Shown one piece after another: positions 1 to 9,193 of a stretch of 64,000 nucleotides of DNA; the first letter of the stretch is position 1; every line of letters starts with the position of its first letter. The notes beneath the pieces were generated by a model. That model was not told the origin of the DNA. It worked only from the letters and a program-made list of their open reading frames with translations, and ran no database searches. The DNA comes from Prevotella intermedia ATCC 25611 = DSM 20706 (lineage in GTDB: Bacteria; Bacteroidota; Bacteroidia; Bacteroidales; Bacteroidaceae). The position numbers and the translations under genes are program-made. The stretch spans positions 264,501 through 328,500 of the forward strand of contig NZ_CP019301.1 in assembly GCF_001953955.1 (NCBI RefSeq). Reading direction: 5' to 3'.

Positions 1-51
1 AAACGTGGCGAAGAAGAAGTTGCAGTCGATGATACAGGCGATGTAGTATAA
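1..51 (+). CDS. C-terminal end of an unidentified protein
   Basis: The first 16 codons read in frame 1 give an acidic tail (KRGEEEVAVDDTGDVV) and stop at TAA, positions 49-51. The gene starts outside the window. A strong terminator follows 32 bases downstream, which supports this being a real gene end. The tail is too short to name; acidic tails like this occur on many proteins. Confidence 0.55.
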   Translation, partial: KRGEEEVAVDDTGDVV

Positions 52-83
52 AATATTTTTCTTTTAAAACAGAAGATTTATTG

Positions 84-132
84 AAAATCCACGTTTTGAT
101 AGGGTATTATCATAACGTGGATTTTTGTTTTT
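84..132 (+). terminator. intrinsic terminator of the gene entering the window
   Basis: Perfect 12-bp stem, AAAATCCACGTT (84-95) with AACGTGGATTTT (114-125), followed by a T-rich run to 132. The A-rich left arm means it could also work on the minus strand. Confidence 0.85.
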
Positions 133-234
133 GCCTTGACTTATGCAATATTTCGATGATATAAAAGCCATAAACACTATTTATCATAATACCCATTAGT
201 TTATAAAAGTAAGGCTTTAAAACTGCAGGAAACG

Positions 235-420
235 TGTAAATATTTTTCACAACAATAACTATTGTGTATCTACTTCTGTATCAATGCTTTGTAAAACCTA
301 TTGTTTTGCATTCCAAAAGCGGCTGTTTTACACGGTAAAAGCGTAGGTTTTGCGTTGCAAAAGAGCCGCTTTCGCAACGTCAAAACGCAGTTATCACTTT
401 TTAAGGGAATTATTTTGACA
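235..420 (+). repeat. dispersed 186-bp repeat, copy 1
   Basis: Starts TGTAAATATTTTTC and ends GAATTATTTTGACA. Module order is Z-X-Y-X' (Z AAAACCTATTGTTTT; X AAAAGCGGCTSTTTT; Y AAAAGCGTAGGTTTT; a prime marks the reverse complement). It lies between convergent genes (51 and 499) and fills most of that 447-base gap; nothing else is seen there apart from the terminator. The right end (TTATCACTTTTTAAGGGAATT) is shared with copy 7. Confidence 0.9.
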
Positions 421-498
421 AAACGAACGATTGCTTCTCGTATTCTGCTGATAATTTTCTATACGGAAACAAACGGTTGTTTGCTTTGCCTTGCGTGG

Positions 499-1035
499 TT
501 ATCGGTCGATGCCTTCGCGCGACAAAAGTCCTTTGTTGGCATAGTAATGCTTCACTTCCTGCATATCGGTTACAAGGTCGGCATAGTCGATTAGCCTCTG
601 CGGAGCGTATCTGCCAGTCAGCACAACTTCCGTTTTAGTGGCTCTGTTGTCGAGTGCTTTTATAAGTTCTTCGATACCAATAAGTTCCATATTCAGTGCT
701 ATCGTGATTTCATCGAACACCACCATGTCCCAATCGCCCGACTTCAAGCACTCCGCACACTTGCGTAAACCTTCCTGCGCACGCTGCTTGTCCGCCTCGT
801 CGGGTGCGCGCATCAGCATACAACCACAGCCAAACAGCTCGACAGATATATTCTCGAAGAAATCTGCAATGCGTGTTTCGTTATAGCGCATCGATTTAAT
901 GAACTGCCCTATAAATACTTTTTTGCCAGACATACAGGCTCTCAGAGCCAGTCCAAAAGCTGCTGTCGTTTTGCCTTTGCCGTCGCCCGTGTAGACATGT
1001 ACCTGTCCACGGCTTACCATTTTCTTTGCACTCAT
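499..1035 (-). CDS. cobO: cob(I)yrinic acid a,c-diamide adenosyltransferase (CobO/BtuR family)
   Basis: Probable ATP:corrinoid adenosyltransferase, which puts the 5'-deoxyadenosyl group on the cobalt of corrinoids in the cytoplasm. The 178-residue length fits the CobO/BtuR family. The P-loop is GDGKGKTT at residues 17-24, followed by FIGQFIKSM, and an acidic Walker-B-like VVFDEI stands near residue 107; the ending (VKHYYANKGLLSREGIDR) is family-typical. The start could also be Met6. A TAnnTTTG box lies about 105 bases upstream on the minus strand. It stands alone, with no other cobalamin genes and no cobalamin riboswitch visible, so salvage is more likely than a full pathway here. Confidence 0.9.
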   Translation of the reverse strand: MSAKKMVSRGQVHVYTGDGKGKTTAAFGLALRACMSGKKVFIGQFIKSMRYNETRIADFFENISVELFGCGCMLMRAPDEADKQRAQEGLRKCAECLKSGDWDMVVFDEITIALNMELIGIEELIKALDNRATKTEVVLTGRYAPQRLIDYADLVTDMQEVKHYYANKGLLSREGIDR

Positions 1036-1139
1036 GTGGTTAATACTTATATATTTTAGGTTTCCAAATTGCTTTTTTCCACCTTATTATATATAGTAAG
1101 TTAATTCTTATCTTGCTTTAATAGACTTAATTGTGAATG

Positions 1140-1147
1140 CAAAAGTA
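1140..1147 (-). promoter_or_regulatory. candidate -7 box of cobO
   Basis: TACTTTTG on the minus strand matches the Bacteroidota -7 consensus TAnnTTTG. It is 105 bases upstream of the cobO start; the -33 element is not clear. Confidence 0.4.
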
Positions 1148-1317
1148 TAAAATTAAATAGGAAATAACGAAAGAAAGAACAATAAAATTGCTGCAAAACC
1201 GAAAATCTGACGAATAAAGACCTATCGGTTAAGGGTTTCTTTCGCCACTTAACATACTTTGGCACACTATTTGTAAAACTACAGGCAGATAGAAATTAAC
1301 AAATAAAACATACAACT

Positions 1318-3375
1318 ATGCAAAAAGGTAAAATAGGTGTAACAACAGAAAACATCTTTCCTGTTATCAAGAAATTCCTCTATTCCGACCACGAAATCTT
1401 CCTTCGTGAGATGGTTTCCAATGCTGTCGATGCAACACAGAAGTTGCGCACACTCGCTACAACGGGCGAATTTAAAGGCGAAACCAACGACCTTAAAGTC
1501 AGCATAAGCCTCGACGAAAAGGCAGGAACGCTCACCATCAGCGACAACGGTATCGGTATGACAGCCGAAGAAATCGACAAATACATCAACCAGATAGCCT
1601 TTTCGGGCGTTACAGACTTCTTAGACAAGTACAAGGATAAGGCAGAAGCCATTATCGGACACTTCGGTCTCGGTTTCTATTCAGCCTTTATGGTGTCTAA
1701 AAAGGTGGAAATCATTACGAAAAGCTATCGCGACGATGCGCAGGCAGTGAAGTGGAGCTGCGACGGAAGCCCAGAGTTCTTGCTCGAAGATGCAGAGAAG
1801 GCGGGTCGTGGTACGGACATTGTGCTCTACATCGACGACGATTGCAAGGAGTTTTTGGAGAAACAGAAGATTGAGAGCCTGCTCAACAAGTACTGTAAGT
1901 TTATGGCTGTGCCCGTTGTATTCGGCAAACGCACTGAATGGAAGGACGGAAAGAACGTTGAAACCGACGAAGACAACGTTATAAACAGTGTGGAACCACT
2001 GTGGGCAAAGGCACCAACGGGATTGAGCGACGAAAATTACAAGAGCTTCTACCGCACACTTTTCCCAATGAACGACGAACCTTTGTTCTGGATTCACCTT
2101 AATGTGGACTACCCTTTCAACCTCACAGGTATCCTCTACTTCCCACGTGTGAAGAACAACATAGAACTTCAGCGCAACAAAATACAGCTTTTCTGCAACC
2201 AAGTGTTCGTTACCGACCAAGTTGAAGGCATTGTGCCAGAGTTCCTTACCCTACTCCACGGTGTCATAGACTCGCCCGATATACCGCTGAACGTAAGCCG
2301 CAGCTACTTGCAGAGCGATGCCAACGTGAAGAAAATATCTACTTACATCACCAAGAAAGTGGCTGACCGCCTGAACGGAATATTCAAAGAGAACCGCAAG
2401 GAATACGAAGAGAAGTGGAACGACCTGAAGCTTTTCGTGAACTACGGTATGCTTTCGCAGCCCGATTTCTACGACCGTGCAAAGGATTTCTCGCTCTTTA
2501 CCGACGTAGACGGCAAGAACTTCACATACGAAGAGTACCGCACACTCATCAAAGACAACCAAACCGACAAGGACGGAACGCTGATTTACCTCTACGCAAC
2601 CGACAAGGAGGAGCAGTATTCGTATATCGAGGCGGCACGTGCAAAGGGTTATTCCGTTGTCTTGGCAGACGGACAGTTGGACGTTCCTGCTGTTTCGATG
2701 CTCGAACAGAAGTTCGAAAAGTCGCGTTTCGTACGTGTAGATTCTGACGTAATCGACCGCATCATCGTGAAAGACAACGCCGACAACGAGCAGAAACTTG
2801 CCGAAAACGACACCGATTTGCTTACGCAGGCTTTCCAATCGCAGGTGCCTAAGATGGAGAAAGCTGAATTTATGGTGGCAGTAGAAGCGTTGGGCGAAAC
2901 CGCACAGCCTGTTGTGGCAACGCAAAACGAATATATGCGCCGTATGAAAGAGATGAGCCAATATCAGCAAGGTATGGCTTTCTATGCGCAAATGCCTGAC
3001 ACTTACACTATTGTGCTGAACTCTGACCACGCACTTGTGAAGCGAATACTCGAAGAAGGCAATGCCGAGACAGCCGAAAAGCTGAAGCCTATCCTCAGCG
3101 AAATAAAGGGCTTGCAGGCTCGTGAAGCTGCTTTGCGCCAAGAACAAGGCAAGAAGAAGGCAGAAGAAATTACGCAAGAAGAGAAAGACGACCTCAAGAA
3201 TACGGAGGAATCGCTCAGCAAACAGCGCACCGAAAAGAACGATGTAATCGCCAATTACGCAAAGGGCAACAACGCCATACATCAGCTTATAGACCTCGCA
3301 CTCTTGCAAAATGGTATGCTGAAAGGTGCTGCGCTTGACAAGTTCATTAAGCGTTCGGTGGATTTGATAAAGTAA
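1318..3375 (+). CDS. htpG: molecular chaperone HtpG (Hsp90)
   Basis: Cytosolic ATP-dependent Hsp90 chaperone. The 685-residue length is typical for Bacteroidota HtpG. The GHKL ATPase N-terminus is visible: EMVSNAVDA near residue 31, DNGIGMT near 76 and GHFGLGFYSAF near 114. The middle domain includes the family segment LNVSRSYLQSD. The C-terminal third is lysine/glutamate-rich. It has its own terminator at 3444. A stretch of about 280 bases upstream separates it from the divergent cobO; no clear promoter box was found in it. Confidence 0.97.
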   Translation: MQKGKIGVTTENIFPVIKKFLYSDHEIFLREMVSNAVDATQKLRTLATTGEFKGETNDLKVSISLDEKAGTLTISDNGIGMTAEEIDKYINQIAFSGVTDFLDKYKDKAEAIIGHFGLGFYSAFMVSKKVEIITKSYRDDAQAVKWSCDGSPEFLLEDAEKAGRGTDIVLYIDDDCKEFLEKQKIESLLNKYCKFMAVPVVFGKRTEWKDGKNVETDEDNVINSVEPLWAKAPTGLSDENYKSFYRTLFPMNDEPLFWIHLNVDYPFNLTGILYFPRVKNNIELQRNKIQLFCNQVFVTDQVEGIVPEFLTLLHGVIDSPDIPLNVSRSYLQSDANVKKISTYITKKVADRLNGIFKENRKEYEEKWNDLKLFVNYGMLSQPDFYDRAKDFSLFTDVDGKNFTYEEYRTLIKDNQTDKDGTLIYLYATDKEEQYSYIEAARAKGYSVVLADGQLDVPAVSMLEQKFEKSRFVRVDSDVIDRIIVKDNADNEQKLAENDTDLLTQAFQSQVPKMEKAEFMVAVEALGETAQPVVATQNEYMRRMKEMSQYQQGMAFYAQMPDTYTIVLNSDHALVKRILEEGNAETAEKLKPILSEIKGLQAREAALRQEQGKKKAEEITQEEKDDLKNTEESLSKQRTEKNDVIANYAKGNNAIHQLIDLALLQNGMLKGAALDKFIKRSVDLIK

Positions 3376-3443
3376 AAAACAAGGTTTATCATATACGGCT
3401 GCTTTCTGATTTTTTATCTGAAAGTTACAATATGTGCAAATAT

Positions 3444-3480
3444 AAAAAGGTGAAATCGTTGCTGATTTCACCTTTTTTTA
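3444..3480 (+). terminator. intrinsic terminator of htpG
   Basis: Perfect 14-bp stem AAAAAGGTGAAATC (3444-3457) with GATTTCACCTTTTT (3464-3477), a 6-base loop, then Ts. Probably bidirectional in form. Confidence 0.9.
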
Positions 3481-3527
3481 TTAAGTTTGCACAGTAACCC
3501 CTACCCTTTTACGAAACAGGAACGACA

Positions 3528-4874
3528 ATGAAGATAGACATAGACAACATAAAATACTTCTTGACCACAGGAATGTGGCTGAAAACAGAGCAACGCTCGA
3601 AACGCAGGAACATAGTTATCAGACAGCTGCAAAAGCTCTATCTCGCCATAAAATTCTTCTTGGAACGCGACCATATCGCAGCTACGACGCAGCTTTCGTT
3701 CTCTACGATAATGGCAATAGTGCCCATTGCTGCTATGATATTTGCGATTGCGAACGGCTTTGGCTTCGGTAAGTTCATCGAAACACAGTTCCGCGAAATG
3801 CTGTCGGCGCAACCACAAGCCGCCGATTGGCTGCTGACGCTCACCCGTTCTTACCTTTCTCACGCCAAAACAGGCATCTTTATCGGTATCGGATTGGTGA
3901 TTATGCTTTACAGTGTATTCTCGTTGATAAACACCGTAGAGCGGGTTTTCGACAGTATATGGCAGGTAAAGGACACACGCCCCTTCAGTCGGGTGCTCAT
4001 AGACTACACCGCTATGATGTTCTTCGTGCCCATTGCCATCATCATAATGTCGGGTTTGAGCATCTACTTTTACAGTTTTATGGAAAATCTGAACGGTCTT
4101 CGTGTTCTTGGAACCATTGCCCGCTTCTCGCTCCGCTACATTGTGCCGTGGATAATTCTCACCCTTATGTTCATCGCGCTTTATGTTTTCATGCCCAATG
4201 CGAAGGTAAAAATCTCGAAAACCATAGTGCCTGCAATGATAGCCAGCCTGCTGATGCTCTGTCTGCAAGCGGTTTACATTCACGGACAGATATTCCTTAC
4301 AAGCTACAACGCCATCTACGGCTCGTTTGCAGCACTTCCGCTGTTTATGTTGTGGATACTTGCGTCGTGGTATATCTGCCTGTTCTGCGCCGAACTCAGC
4401 TATACCAACCAGAATTTGGAGTACTACGAGTTCCTTGTAGAAACGAAAGACGTGTGCCATAACGACCTTCTCGTGATGAGTGCCACCGTGTTGAGCCACA
4501 TCTGCCAACGCTTTTCAGACGGCGAAAGTCCCTACACGGCATTGGAATTAAAAACGCTGACACGTATTCCGCTGCGTGTTACGATGGACATACTCCACAA
4601 ACTGAAAGAGGTGGAACTTATTTCGGAAAACCATTCTACTGCCACCGACGAGGTAACCTATACGCCTACACACGACACAAGCAACATAACTGTGGGCGAA
4701 ATGGTAGCCCGTTTGGAAGCCGCACCTGCTTCTAAGTTTGCCCTTTTAGGCATTTCCCCCAACAATGCGTGGGACAGGGACGTATATAATAAGGTGGAAA
4801 AGGCGCATGCTGCCTATCTGAAAGAATTGAAATCTATCAACATAAAGGAACTTACAAAGCGACAGAAAGACTGA
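3528..4874 (+). CDS. YihY/BrkB family inner-membrane protein
   Basis: Polytopic membrane protein of the YihY/UPF0761 family, whose function is not settled (the old names BrkB and RNase BN are not reliable). It has 448 residues. Family signatures include AATTQLSFSTIMAIVPIAAM near residue 52 and FGSFAALPLFMLWI-type sequence (here YGSFAALPLFMLWILAS) near 265. About six hydrophobic segments are followed by a roughly 150-residue soluble tail that looks like a small winged-helix region (residues 320-380) and a charged end. It lies 48 bases after the htpG terminator, so it is probably transcribed separately. Confidence 0.9.
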   Translation: MKIDIDNIKYFLTTGMWLKTEQRSKRRNIVIRQLQKLYLAIKFFLERDHIAATTQLSFSTIMAIVPIAAMIFAIANGFGFGKFIETQFREMLSAQPQAADWLLTLTRSYLSHAKTGIFIGIGLVIMLYSVFSLINTVERVFDSIWQVKDTRPFSRVLIDYTAMMFFVPIAIIIMSGLSIYFYSFMENLNGLRVLGTIARFSLRYIVPWIILTLMFIALYVFMPNAKVKISKTIVPAMIASLLMLCLQAVYIHGQIFLTSYNAIYGSFAALPLFMLWILASWYICLFCAELSYTNQNLEYYEFLVETKDVCHNDLLVMSATVLSHICQRFSDGESPYTALELKTLTRIPLRVTMDILHKLKEVELISENHSTATDEVTYTPTHDTSNITVGEMVARLEAAPASKFALLGISPNNAWDRDVYNKVEKAHAAYLKELKSINIKELTKRQKD

Positions 4875-5058
4875 AAGATAGCTTTAAGCACAGTGGCAAC
4901 CAATTAAAAACATTTGCTTGAAAAGAAACTTTGCAACCGCATGTACTTACTGCAAGCAAGCGCATAGTTTCGTCTTTCCGAATCGGAAGAATCCTTTACT
5001 GCCCTACTCCATTTCGCTCACACACCTTATTATATAGGTGGAAAGCAGGCAATAAAAG

Positions 5059-5244
5059 TGTAAAGATTTTTTATAAGCACAAGTGTTGTATAACATTCCC
5101 ATTATCAAAGCTTTGTAAAACCTATTGTTTTGCATTCCAAAAGCGTAGGTTTTGCACGATAAAAGCGGCTGTTTTGCATTGCAAAACAGCCGCTTTCGCA
5201 ACGCCAAAGCGCAATTATCGTTTTTCTTCGGAATAATCTTTACA
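5059..5244 (+). repeat. dispersed 186-bp repeat, copy 2
   Basis: Module order Z-Y-X-X'. Slots 3 and 4 make a perfect hairpin (AAAGCGGCTGTTTTGC / GCAAAACAGCCGCTTT). It lies between convergent yihY and lolA. The left flank carries CACACCTTATTATATA (5021-5036), which has a relative beside copy 6. The rest of the 450-base gap (4875-5020) shows nothing recognisable. Confidence 0.9.
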
Positions 5245-5260
5245 AATTCAAAGCGAATTT

Positions 5261-5295
5261 TCTAGTTCTTCCTAGTACCCCTAGAATTCCTAGAG
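5261..5295. repeat. CTAG(A/T)-rich array beside repeat copy 2
   Basis: Three or four CTAG units spaced about 10 bases apart, just outside the right end of copy 2. The same kind of array sits on the same side of copies 3, 5, 9, 10, 11 and 12. Confidence 0.7.
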
Positions 5296-5324
5296 AAACT
5301 AAAAAGAACAACCAAACACCGCCT

Positions 5325-5936
5325 TTACCGCAAATCAATAACCTCTGCCGAGGGCGCATCGGAATGCTTGAAACGGAAATTAGAGTTAGCCTGCGAGGCA
5401 GCACGGAAGTTGCTGATGTTAATCGTTACCCACTTCTTGCCTTGCAGCATCTTTATCTGTTGCGGATAGTAAGCCTTCGAAACGGTAACATAAAACTCCT
5501 GCATACTGCGTGCAGGGTGAATGGCTTGCAAGTGAACAATGTACGAGTCGGTAGTTGTTTTCATTGAAAGGCGGTAGCCACTTTTGTACATTGTAATGAA
5601 AGCATAGGGGTTCATCGAAAGGCGTTGCGCTTCGTTGGGCGTGGAAATATTCACCTCGTTCGTATTCTTCATATATGCCCACTGCGTCTTACCGTCGAAC
5701 CAAATGGTGGTTTCGGGCGTTACTGCCTTGAATTTGTTGTTCTTAATGGCAATACTGCCCGATGTTCTGCCCATCTCTCCACCAGTGATTGAGAAGTTGG
5801 CAGCGGCTCCGCCACGGCGTCCAACGATGGCAGCGGCATTGTCTAACACTTTTTTTGCATCTGCAGAACTTTGTCCGAAAGCATTGACACCCAATAGGAA
5901 TGCCAAAGCGAATAAAATGTAACGTTGTATTTTCAT
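5325..5936 (-). CDS. LolA-like outer-membrane lipoprotein carrier
   Basis: A 203-residue protein with a signal peptide (MKIQRYILFALAFLLGVNAFGQ). The body fits a LolA/LolB-like half-barrel of alternating beta strands: a short SGSIAIKNNKF / WFDGKTQWAYM / NEVNISTP pattern is typical of the fold. The role would be carrying lipoproteins across the periplasm. It follows ftsK by 23 bases in the same direction, and the ftsK-lolA pairing is known from other bacteria, which supports the call. Sequence identity to proteobacterial LolA is clearly low, so the exact cargo is inferred. Confidence 0.8.
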   Translation of the reverse strand: MKIQRYILFALAFLLGVNAFGQSSADAKKVLDNAAAIVGRRGGAAANFSITGGEMGRTSGSIAIKNNKFKAVTPETTIWFDGKTQWAYMKNTNEVNISTPNEAQRLSMNPYAFITMYKSGYRLSMKTTTDSYIVHLQAIHPARSMQEFYVTVSKAYYPQQIKMLQGKKWVTINISNFRAASQANSNFRFKHSDAPSAEVIDLR

Positions 5937-5959
5937 TGTCTTTATACCTCCTTCTATAT

Positions 5960-8407
5960 TTACTTATGCAATGTTGAAAGCAACGAGTCAAGACTCGTTT
6001 CATCGCTGATGAGCACTTCGCGGGGCTTCGAACCTTGTGCTGCACCTACGATACCAGCCTTCTCCATCTGGTCCATCAGGCGACCAGCACGGTTGTAGCC
6101 AATGGCAAAGCGACGTTGTATCATACTTGTAGAACCCTGTTGGGTCAGCACAATGGCACGGGCAGCGTCTTCAAAGAGCGGGTCGAGGTTCTCGTCGAGG
6201 CTTCCACCAGCCATTCCTCCCTCATCGGTAGCAGGTTCAGGTATCTCCAACGGTGCAACAGGACCAGGCTGCGTGGCAATGAACTTCGATATATCCTCTA
6301 CCTCGGGCGTGTCTACAAAGGCACACTGCACACGGGTTGGCTCGCCTCCGTTAAGGTAAAGCATATCTCCACGACCTACAAGCTGCTGCGCTCCGGGGCG
6401 GTCGAGAATGATGCGAGAGTCCATCATGGCACCCACTCGGAAAGCTATTCTGCCAGGGAAGTTCGCCTTGATGTTACCTGTAATGATAGATGTGGTTGGG
6501 CGTTGCGTCGCAATAATCATGTGAATACCAACGGCACGTGCCAGTTGGGCAATACGTGTGATTGGCATTTCAATCTCTTTTCCAGCGGTGAGGATAAGGT
6601 CTCCGAACTCGTCGATGATAACAACGATGTACGGCATAAACTCGTGGCCATTCTCAGGGTTAAGCTGGTGGTTCAGGAACTTCCTGTTATATTCCTTTAT
6701 ATTGCGTGCTCCTGCAACCTTCAACATATCGTAGCGGCTGTCCATCAGCGCACAAAGACCTTTCAGCGTCTTCACCACTTTCTGCACATCGGTAATAATC
6801 GGTTCGTCTTCGTTCTCTTCTACCGCTGCCATAAATGGTTTGGCAATAGGCGAATAGATACTGAACTCAACCTTCTTAGGGTCTACGAGCACTATCTTTA
6901 AGTCGTTCGGGTGCTTCTTATACAGCAGCGAAGTGATGATGGCGTTTAGTCCTACCGACTTACCCTGACCCGTTGCACCTGCCACAAGCAAGTGTGGAAT
7001 CTTCGCCAAGTCCACCATATACACATCGTTGGTAATGGTTTTACCTAACGCAATTGGCAATTCCATCGTACTTTCTTGGAACTTTCGTGAGTTCAGAATA
7101 GAGAACATCGACACGATAGAAGGCTTTGCATTTGGCACTTCTATACCAATAGTACCCTTGCCAGGCATCGGTGCGATGATACGAATGCCGATGGCAGCAA
7201 GACTGAGCGCAATATCGTCCTCCAAGTTCTTAATTTTTGAGATGCGCACACCTTGTGCAGGCGTGATTTCGTAGAGCGTAATGGTAGGTCCGACCGTAGC
7301 ACGAATGCTGCGAATTTGTACACCGAAGTCGCTCAACACCTTTATAATGCGGTTTTTGTTCGCCTCTAATTCTTCCTTGTCCACGAAGTTTACGTTGTTG
7401 TCCGAGTCGTATTGCTTCAGCAAATTAAGGGTCGGATACTTCCAACGTGTAAAGGGTTCGTGCGGATTAATGGGGGTAGAAAGGTCTGTTGCGCCTGCCA
7501 CTACCTTGCCTTGTGCCTTCTCTTGTTCCACAGGAATGTCTACCGTCATACCTATTTCAGCATCGGCAGCATCTTCTGTTGTGCCCGTTCTGTTGGCGTT
7601 TTTGCCTTTCGTGCTTGGCTTTATCATCGCTTCGGGCAGGTTGTCGTCGAGGAAATCCACCGTCTGAGGCTCGGTATTCAAGAATTTTTCCACCGCTTCT
7701 TCGTCCATTCCATCGGTGTTTTCGGTTATTTCCTCCTTACCGTTGTTGTGGTGAACAATCGTAAACTTCACCTTGTTGCGCAGATAACCCACTGGGTTCA
7801 GCATCTTCTTCACCACCGTAATGGTTTCTGAAGTAAGGTAAGTAAGGAATGCTATCATCGTAACGGCGAGGATTGCAAGCAGCCCTGGCGAACCAATGAT
7901 GTTTTCAACATACTCTACAACGAACTTTCCGTGGTCGCCTCCAGGGTTGAAAATGTTTTCGCTCATCAGCGGTGTCAGGAATTTGGCAAAGGTAACAGAA
8001 CTCCATATCATCACCAAAGCCGTTCCGAAGAACCATTTCCAAAGGTTTACTTTCTCGTAAGCCTTCATCATTTTCACACCGCAAAGTATGATATATAAAG
8101 GTATAAGAAAAGCGGGAATACCGAAGCAACGCGATATGAGGAAGTAAGACAGCAACGCTCCCACAGAACCGCAATAGTTCTGAAACTCTTTTGCACTGTT
8201 TTCTATCTCACCGGGGCGCAGCGACGTAACCAGACTTTGGTCGGCTTGCCCTGTTGAGAAATAGCTTACAAAGGCAAAAATTATATAGACGGCAAGACAA
8301 AACAATACCAAACCAAATACAAAGCCTGTCTTATCGTTTATTATATAATGTGCGCCAATAGCCTCACTAAATGTTTTCGGAGTTCTTTCCGTTTTCTTTT
8401 TTGCCAT
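5960..8407 (-). CDS. ftsK: DNA translocase FtsK/SpoIIIE
   Basis: Septal DNA pump that clears chromosome ends during division. From the chosen start (MAKKKTERTPKTF) it is 815 residues. Four or five membrane segments lie in the first 200 residues, followed by an acidic linker and the motor. Walker A GATGQGKS is near residue 475 and Walker B VVIIDEFGDL near 590; the C-terminal gamma winged helix includes FAIGYNRAGRLMDQME. The longer reading from 8464 is rejected because the promoter box at 8430-8437 lies inside it. lolA follows in the same operon. Confidence 0.96.
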   Translation of the reverse strand: MAKKKTERTPKTFSEAIGAHYIINDKTGFVFGLVLFCLAVYIIFAFVSYFSTGQADQSLVTSLRPGEIENSAKEFQNYCGSVGALLSYFLISRCFGIPAFLIPLYIILCGVKMMKAYEKVNLWKWFFGTALVMIWSSVTFAKFLTPLMSENIFNPGGDHGKFVVEYVENIIGSPGLLAILAVTMIAFLTYLTSETITVVKKMLNPVGYLRNKVKFTIVHHNNGKEEITENTDGMDEEAVEKFLNTEPQTVDFLDDNLPEAMIKPSTKGKNANRTGTTEDAADAEIGMTVDIPVEQEKAQGKVVAGATDLSTPINPHEPFTRWKYPTLNLLKQYDSDNNVNFVDKEELEANKNRIIKVLSDFGVQIRSIRATVGPTITLYEITPAQGVRISKIKNLEDDIALSLAAIGIRIIAPMPGKGTIGIEVPNAKPSIVSMFSILNSRKFQESTMELPIALGKTITNDVYMVDLAKIPHLLVAGATGQGKSVGLNAIITSLLYKKHPNDLKIVLVDPKKVEFSIYSPIAKPFMAAVEENEDEPIITDVQKVVKTLKGLCALMDSRYDMLKVAGARNIKEYNRKFLNHQLNPENGHEFMPYIVVIIDEFGDLILTAGKEIEMPITRIAQLARAVGIHMIIATQRPTTSIITGNIKANFPGRIAFRVGAMMDSRIILDRPGAQQLVGRGDMLYLNGGEPTRVQCAFVDTPEVEDISKFIATQPGPVAPLEIPEPATDEGGMAGGSLDENLDPLFEDAARAIVLTQQGSTSMIQRRFAIGYNRAGRLMDQMEKAGIVGAAQGSKPREVLISDETSLDSLLSTLHK

Positions 8408-8429
8408 TATCAAATGTTTAAACCAAATG

Positions 8430-8437
8430 CAAAAGTA
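8430..8437 (-). promoter_or_regulatory. candidate -7 box of ftsK-lolA
   Basis: TACTTTTG on the minus strand, 23 bases before the ftsK start. It decides the start at 8407. Confidence 0.55.
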
Positions 8438-8482
8438 GTAAAAATTTGCCATATAATCGGGCATATTTTCAGAAGATTTTGC

Positions 8483-8490
8483 TAATTTTG
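8483..8490 (+). promoter_or_regulatory. candidate -7 box of the exonuclease operon
   Basis: TAATTTTG on the plus strand, 19 bases before the ATG at 8509, back to back with the ftsK box. It rules out the earlier in-frame ATG at 8446. Confidence 0.55.
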
Positions 8491-8508
8491 CAAAACGAAA
8501 CAGACATC

Positions 8509-9192
8509 ATGATTACTAAATTATACAACAAGTTCGATAAAAAGAGCATTCCAGACCTGCCCCGTGTTACCTTTCAAGGTAAGATAGTGGTGGTTCTTAA
8601 CGAAGAAGAAGCCAACAAAGCCGTTGATTATTTGCTGTCGGCGGACATTCTTGGAATTGATTCCGAAACGCGCCCTGTATTCAAAAAGGGGCAACATCAT
8701 AAGGTTGCGCTGTTGCAGGTAAGCACGAGAGATATTTGTTTTCTCTTCCGTTTGAACCTCATCGGTATGCCGCCGTGCATCATTCGACTGCTCGAAGACA
8801 CCACCGTATTGAAGGTTGGACTGTCTTTGCACGACGATTTTATGATGCTGCACCAGCGTGCCGAATTCAAGAAAGGGCGGTTCATCGACCTTCAAGACAT
8901 CGTCAGTCAGTTCGGAATAGAAGACCTTAGCTTGCAGAAACTGTATGCCAACCTCTTCCACGAACGCATTACGAAACGCCAGCAGCTGTCGAACTGGGAA
9001 GCACCCGTACTGACAGAGCAGCAGAAAACCTACGCTGCAACCGATGCGTGGACGTGCATTCAGATTTACGAACGACTGCAGGAACTGCACAATACACAGA
9101 ATTACGAAACCGTAATAGTGCCCGAACCACAACCGAAAAACGCCGAAAGAATCGGTGAAACCGACACTGACGGCACACAAAAGAACGATTGA
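8509..9192 (+). CDS. 3'-5' exonuclease domain protein (RNase D-like)
   Basis: A 227-residue protein carrying a single DEDDy-type 3'-5' exonuclease domain. Motif Exo I is LGIDSETRP near residue 49, Exo II VGLSLHDDF near residue 103, and the tyrosine motif is in TYAATDAWTCIQIYE near residue 174. It has no HRDC domain, so it is shorter than RNase D and is like the stand-alone 3'-5' exonucleases of Bacteroidota; the natural substrate is unknown. The tail is charged and probably disordered. The next gene begins 1 base after the stop, so they are translated together. Confidence 0.88.
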   Translation: MITKLYNKFDKKSIPDLPRVTFQGKIVVVLNEEEANKAVDYLLSADILGIDSETRPVFKKGQHHKVALLQVSTRDICFLFRLNLIGMPPCIIRLLEDTTVLKVGLSLHDDFMMLHQRAEFKKGRFIDLQDIVSQFGIEDLSLQKLYANLFHERITKRQQLSNWEAPVLTEQQKTYAATDAWTCIQIYERLQELHNTQNYETVIVPEPQPKNAERIGETDTDGTQKND

Positions 9193-9193
9193 T

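Noticed and set aside
301..594. ORFs reading through the 186-bp repeat (also near 5004, 11880, 15268, 22312, 30048, 32292, 35498, 43217, 47030, 52137, 56868), giving similar peptides with KAAVLHGKSVGFA-like text
   Set aside because: They are present in several frames and on both strands of the same repeat, have no leader or promoter of their own, and vary where the modules are permuted. They are by-products of a stop-poor repeat, not genes.
1036..1317. Cobalamin riboswitch near cobO
   Set aside because: I found no B12-box or matching stems in the gap between cobO and htpG.
3501..4508. Long minus-strand ORF (335 codons) opposite the YihY gene, and similar long ORFs opposite htpG (2251-3471) and the receptor gene (16535-17650)
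   Set aside because: They are antisense shadows of well-supported genes, with Cys/His-rich or otherwise unnatural composition and no family features.
5059..5244. CRISPR array, suggested by 22-bp periodic modules
   Set aside because: Modules are palindromic-type A4-N-T4 units with constant spacers, only four per locus and scattered over the chromosome; no cas genes are present.
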